The position numbers and the translations under genes are program-made. Positions 61,303 to 64,000 of a stretch of 64,000 nucleotides of DNA are shown here, piece after piece (the stretch's first letter is position 1; each line of letters begins with the position of its first letter). The DNA comes from Rhizobium sp. BK418 (GTDB lineage Bacteria; Pseudomonadota; Alphaproteobacteria; Rhizobiales; Rhizobiaceae). The stretch covers positions 310,001 to 374,000 of the forward strand of contig NZ_SLZK01000004.1 in NCBI RefSeq assembly GCF_004341105.1. The letters are read 5' to 3'. The notes under the pieces were generated by a model. That model was given only the letters and a program-made list of their open reading frames with translations, was not told the DNA's origin and searched no databases.

Positions 61303-61743
61303 CTAGTTGAGAGAGCGACGGATCGCCGCGAGGTAGGCTTCGGCGAGTTGGACGCGCTCGCAAGCAACACTGTCCAAGGTGCGTTCCAGACGAAGAGCGG
61401 CTCCCTTCGTCATGAATGGCTCTAGGCGCCACCGGGGCGAACCCGGCCTTATTCGGATGCGAGGGCCAAGGCCTGGCCGGTATTGGGCAAGCGAGATCCC
61501 AGCTTTGATCAGCAGGTTTCTGACATCGGGCCGCCGTTCTGCGGCGATGACGATGGAGAACGCACCGATCAGAAACGCCTTGGAAACTGGTAGTTCGATC
61601 TCGTCGATAATGTCACTGCCGATATCGTTCGCCTTGACGAAGAGGAGGAATTCATCGACGCACTGCTGAGCTCTGTCCAGGCTCGCCGCATCAGGATACT
61701 CTCCCGGCATATATCCTAAACGGCTCTCGATGATCACGCGCAT
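61303..61743 (-). CDS. Conserved-looking hypothetical protein
   Basis: A 146-residue protein without a recognised family. It looks cytosolic: no signal or membrane segment, a mixed helix-rich composition, and a basic stretch PRIRIRPGSPRWRL near 96-109. ATG 61743 (MRVIIESRLGY) has a good AAAGGAG ribosome-binding site at 8-nt spacing, which argues that it is a real gene. It is monocistronic. Confidence 0.6.
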   Translation of the reverse strand: MRVIIESRLGYMPGEYPDAASLDRAQQCVDEFLLFVKANDIGSDIIDEIELPVSKAFLIGAFSIVIAAERRPDVRNLLIKAGISLAQYRPGLGPRIRIRPGSPRWRLEPFMTKGAALRLERTLDSVACERVQLAEAYLAAIRRSLN

Positions 61744-61909
61744 GGACAACTCCTTTGCGCGATTAACGCAAATGGCGTTCTTTTGTTCGAAAGCGCCAAG
61801 GAGGCTGGTCAGCCACGTGCTGCGGCGTTTTCAACACCAGCCAAATCCTGACTCTTTTTGACGGCCGGCTAAGACGGAACAATTGGTTTGGTTATCGAGT
61901 TCTAGGACG

Positions 61910-62116
61910 ATGGAACAGGACAACCTCAAAAGAACGGTCCCGCACTTTTCACGTCATCCCGAGGCGGCGCGCCAGCTGCATCGGCTTGGGGCCTTCTCCA
62001 TTCCGCAGGATCTCGATGACAGATTTCGCGGATTGCTCGCCAGACTTGATCGGGCTGAGCATGACAGCTGTTCATTGGCTGACGACATGATGTCGGCCAA
62101 CCCGGGTCCCGCATGA
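61910..62116 (+). CDS. NepR-like anti-sigma factor candidate
   Basis: A 68-residue protein. Residues 18-50 (EAARQLHRLGAFSIPQDLD, then DRFRGLLARLDRAE) fit the NepR pattern of an RQLR-x-x-Y helix, a variable P-x-P-DRF turn and a second LL-x-LD-x-AE helix, by which NepR holds the ECF sigma factor EcfG in the alphaproteobacterial general stress response. The canonical PhyR and EcfG genes are not in the window, so it would be a secondary NepR. AGGA lies close before the ATG. Confidence 0.45.
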   Translation: MEQDNLKRTVPHFSRHPEAARQLHRLGAFSIPQDLDDRFRGLLARLDRAEHDSCSLADDMMSANPGPA

Positions 62117-62477
62117 AGTGACACGTTTCGGAAGCTCTTCAGAATCTGGCCATTTTTCCAGTGCCCCACAATATCGGAGGTCGGATCCTGGAGGTTGAGC
62201 TTCAACACGACCAGTGCTTACGCACTTTCCTGCCGGCGATCGGTGCACAGCTCACGCTCTCGCAAGTTGTTTTGTGCCTTCAAGGCACGCTTCAGCGAGA
62301 ACGGAAAAGTCGACGGAATCCAACAAGCAACGCCGCGTTTTCGCCATGGGCCTGACATCGCACCGGAAGTTGCAGGACGCTGCGAGAGCCTGAAAGTCGA
62401 GCCAGCAAAGTCGGTCCGCCGAAATCGCCCGGAGCAACGGGCCAGTGTCCAGGTGTCGTGATTATTCGTGCTGCCCA
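62117..62477. other. Gene-poor stretch between NepR-like gene and betC
   Basis: A 361-bp region downstream of both flanking genes (convergent). ORFs here are short and lack recognisable features; no hairpin with T-run is evident. Confidence 0.4.
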
Positions 62478-63992
62478 TCATTCACCGCGAGGAAACCGCT
62501 GGTTCTCCTCCAAGACGTTGAGATCCATATGATTGCGCATGTATCGCTCGGCGGCTTTCTGCAGGGGTTGATAGTCCCACGGGTAATAGGATCCTTCCCG
62601 CAATGCGGGATACACGACCCACCGACGGGCCTGGCTTTCTCGGATCTGCGCATCAAAATCCGAGAGGTTCCAGCGGAGATGGACTTGAGAAAGCAGGTCG
62701 TCCAGCGTTTTCGCATGGGCGGGATCATCTGCGAGATTGGAGAGCTCATGGGGATCGGCCCGAAGATCAAATAGCAAGGGCGGGTCTGTTTCGCAGACCG
62801 TCAGTTTGAAATGATCGGCACGAATGGCCACAAGCGGTGCAATCGATCCTTCAGCGGCATATTCCATCAGGACCGGACCGTGGGCCTTGCTGCCGCCCAA
62901 GAGCTCGGCCAGGTTCTCGCCATCCGTCCAGGGGGAAATGGCAGAAATATCAAGCCCGGCAAGCCCGGCAAGCGTCGGAGTGACATCGAGAGTGGAGACC
63001 GGTTGATCGATCACGCCAGGCTGCCAGCCCGGTGCCGATATCATCAATGGCACGCGCGCAGAACCGTCGAAGAAGCACATCTTGAACCAGAGACCGCGCT
63101 CGCCCAGCATATCGCCGTGGTCCGACACGAACAGGATGACGGTGTTTTCCCGCATGCGTGTGCGCTCCAGTACGTCGAGGATCTCCCCGACCTTCTCGTC
63201 GATATAGGAGATATTGGCGAAATAGCCGCGCCTTGCCCTGCGGATCTGCTCGGTAGTGATGTCGAAGGCCTTGTAGTCGCAGGCTTCCAGCAAGCGCCTC
63301 GAATGCGGATCCATCTCATCGAACGGCAGGGCCGCGATGGTCGGATCAAGGGCCGGGCAATCCTCGTAGAGATCCCAGAATTTGCGCCTGGCGACATAGG
63401 GATCGTGAGGGTGGGTGAAACTGACGGTCAGGCACCAAGGGCGCTCGTCTAGTCGCCGCGACAGGTCGTAGAGCTTGCGGGTTGCGTTATAGGCGACCTC
63501 GTCGTCATATTCGAGCTGGTTGGTGATTTCCGCGATACCGGCGCCGGTCACCGATCCAAGGTTATGGTACCACCAGTCGATACGCTCACCAGGCTTGCGA
63601 TAGTCGGGAGTCCAGCCGAAATCGGCCGGATAGATATCCGTCGTCAGACGTTCTTCGAAACCATGCAGCTGGTCGGGGCCGACGAAGTGCATTTTGCCCG
63701 ACAGGCTGGTGTGATAGCCAGCTGCCCTCAGATGATGAGCATAGGTCGGAATGTCGGAGGCAAATTCGGCCGCATTGTCATAGACCCGCGTCCGGCTCGG
63801 CAACTGGCCCGACATGAACGATGCACGCGCTGGAGCGCAGAGAGGGCTTGCTGTGTAGCTGTTGGCGAAGCGGACCGAACGCGATGCCAGATTTCTCAGG
63901 TGCGGTGCATGAAGAAAATTAGCCGGTCCGTCCGGAAACAGAGTACCGTTCAGCTGGTCGACCATGATGATGAGAATATTGGGGCGCGCCAT
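62478..63992 (-). CDS. betC: Choline-sulfatase BetC
   Basis: A 504-residue type I sulfatase. Cys52 in SPLCAPARASFMSG is the C-x-A-R residue converted to formylglycine; metal and substrate residues lie in MVDQLNG, SGKMHFVG and VSDHGDMLGERG. The long C-terminal part with RRWVVYPALREGSYYPWDYQP is the choline-sulfatase-specific tail. It hydrolyses choline-O-sulfate to choline and sulfate, feeding glycine-betaine synthesis. The upstream gene (betI expected) is outside the window; downstream there is no betBA, unlike the betICBA order of Sinorhizobium. Confidence 0.92.
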   Translation of the reverse strand: MARPNILIIMVDQLNGTLFPDGPANFLHAPHLRNLASRSVRFANSYTASPLCAPARASFMSGQLPSRTRVYDNAAEFASDIPTYAHHLRAAGYHTSLSGKMHFVGPDQLHGFEERLTTDIYPADFGWTPDYRKPGERIDWWYHNLGSVTGAGIAEITNQLEYDDEVAYNATRKLYDLSRRLDERPWCLTVSFTHPHDPYVARRKFWDLYEDCPALDPTIAALPFDEMDPHSRRLLEACDYKAFDITTEQIRRARRGYFANISYIDEKVGEILDVLERTRMRENTVILFVSDHGDMLGERGLWFKMCFFDGSARVPLMISAPGWQPGVIDQPVSTLDVTPTLAGLAGLDISAISPWTDGENLAELLGGSKAHGPVLMEYAAEGSIAPLVAIRADHFKLTVCETDPPLLFDLRADPHELSNLADDPAHAKTLDDLLSQVHLRWNLSDFDAQIRESQARRWVVYPALREGSYYPWDYQPLQKAAERYMRNHMDLNVLEENQRFPRGE

Positions 63993-64000
63993 GATGTCTC

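Noticed and set aside
61954..62208. 84-codon minus-strand ORF opposite the NepR-like gene
   Set aside because: No family pattern; the plus-strand frame has a better start signal and a NepR-like sequence.
1..64000. CRISPR arrays, tRNA or rRNA genes, insertion sequences
   Set aside because: No regularly spaced direct repeats, tRNA cloverleaf, rRNA segments, transposase genes or terminal inverted repeats were found on reading the window.

Overview
The window is a 64 kb stretch of GC-rich, densely packed chromosome or megaplasmid from an alphaproteobacterium, most probably a member of the Rhizobiaceae (Rhizobium/Agrobacterium type). The evidence is the ugpBAEC operon order, a PraR-type XRE regulator, a choline sulfatase of the rhizobial BetC type, a mocDEF-like rhizopine demethylase cassette, a GbsR-like cyd regulator and TTGAC-N4-GTCAA (FixK/FNR-type) sites. 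I see no rRNA, tRNA, insertion sequence, phage or CRISPR array. It is an accessory-metabolism region: nutrient importers, catabolic operons and their regulators.

Layout. 0.2-5.7 kb: ugpBAEC glycerol-3-phosphate importer (minus strand) ending in a DNase-I-like phosphohydrolase, with candidate Pho boxes upstream. 6.2-13.2 kb (minus): leucine degradation operon (AraC regulator, isovaleryl-CoA dehydrogenase, methylcrotonyl-CoA carboxylase, MaoC hydratase, CitE-like lyase). 13.3-21.4 kb (plus, divergent from the AraC gene): HSD10-like dehydrogenase, thiolase, acyl-CoA dehydrogenase and the full branched-chain 2-oxoacid dehydrogenase complex (E1a, E1b, E2, E3). 21.4-29.4 kb: LacI regulator with two operator-like palindromes, an enolase-superfamily enzyme and an Opp/Dpp-type importer. 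29.5-31.5 kb: XRE regulator and Fsr-type exporter. 31.7-39.4 kb: organosulfur region with FMN reductase, MetQNI-type importer, FMN-dependent monooxygenase and TauABC-type importer. 39.5-41.7 kb: methylmalonyl-CoA mutase. 41.7-45.7 kb: FAH-family enzyme, two Gfo/Idh oxidoreductases and a VOC protein. 45.8-52.7 kb (minus): cytochrome bd operon (GbsR-like regulator, cydDCAB and a 40-residue cydX). 53.2-55.8 kb: 2-hydroxyacid dehydrogenase, Tim44-like protein, YbaK-like deacylase. 56.0-60.6 kb: LacI regulator and mocDEF-like cassette with a TIM-barrel enzyme. 60.6-62.5 kb: gene-poor, with small ORFs (DUF1127-like, NepR-like, one unknown). 62.5-64 kb: betC.

How the genes fit together. The two divergent operons at 6-21 kb form one branched-chain amino acid catabolic locus: the BCKDH complex makes branched acyl-CoAs, the minus operon takes isovaleryl-CoA towards acetoacetate and acetyl-CoA, the plus operon serves the isoleucine (and perhaps valine) branch, and the methylmalonyl-CoA mutase at 40 kb can feed the resulting propionyl-CoA into succinyl-CoA. 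The leucine branch has no classical HMG-CoA lyase or crotonase; MaoC and CitE-like genes stand in their place, as in the Mycobacterium tuberculosis Rv2498c-Rv2502c cluster.

The most notable points are this alternative leucine branch, the mocDEF-like O-demethylase cassette, the FixK/FNR-type sites plus a perfect 20-bp palindrome upstream of the cyd operon, paired LacI-type operators exactly 210 bp apart, GC-rich hairpins directly after three substrate-binding-protein genes, and small genes that are easily missed (cydX, a NepR-like protein, a DUF1127-like protein).
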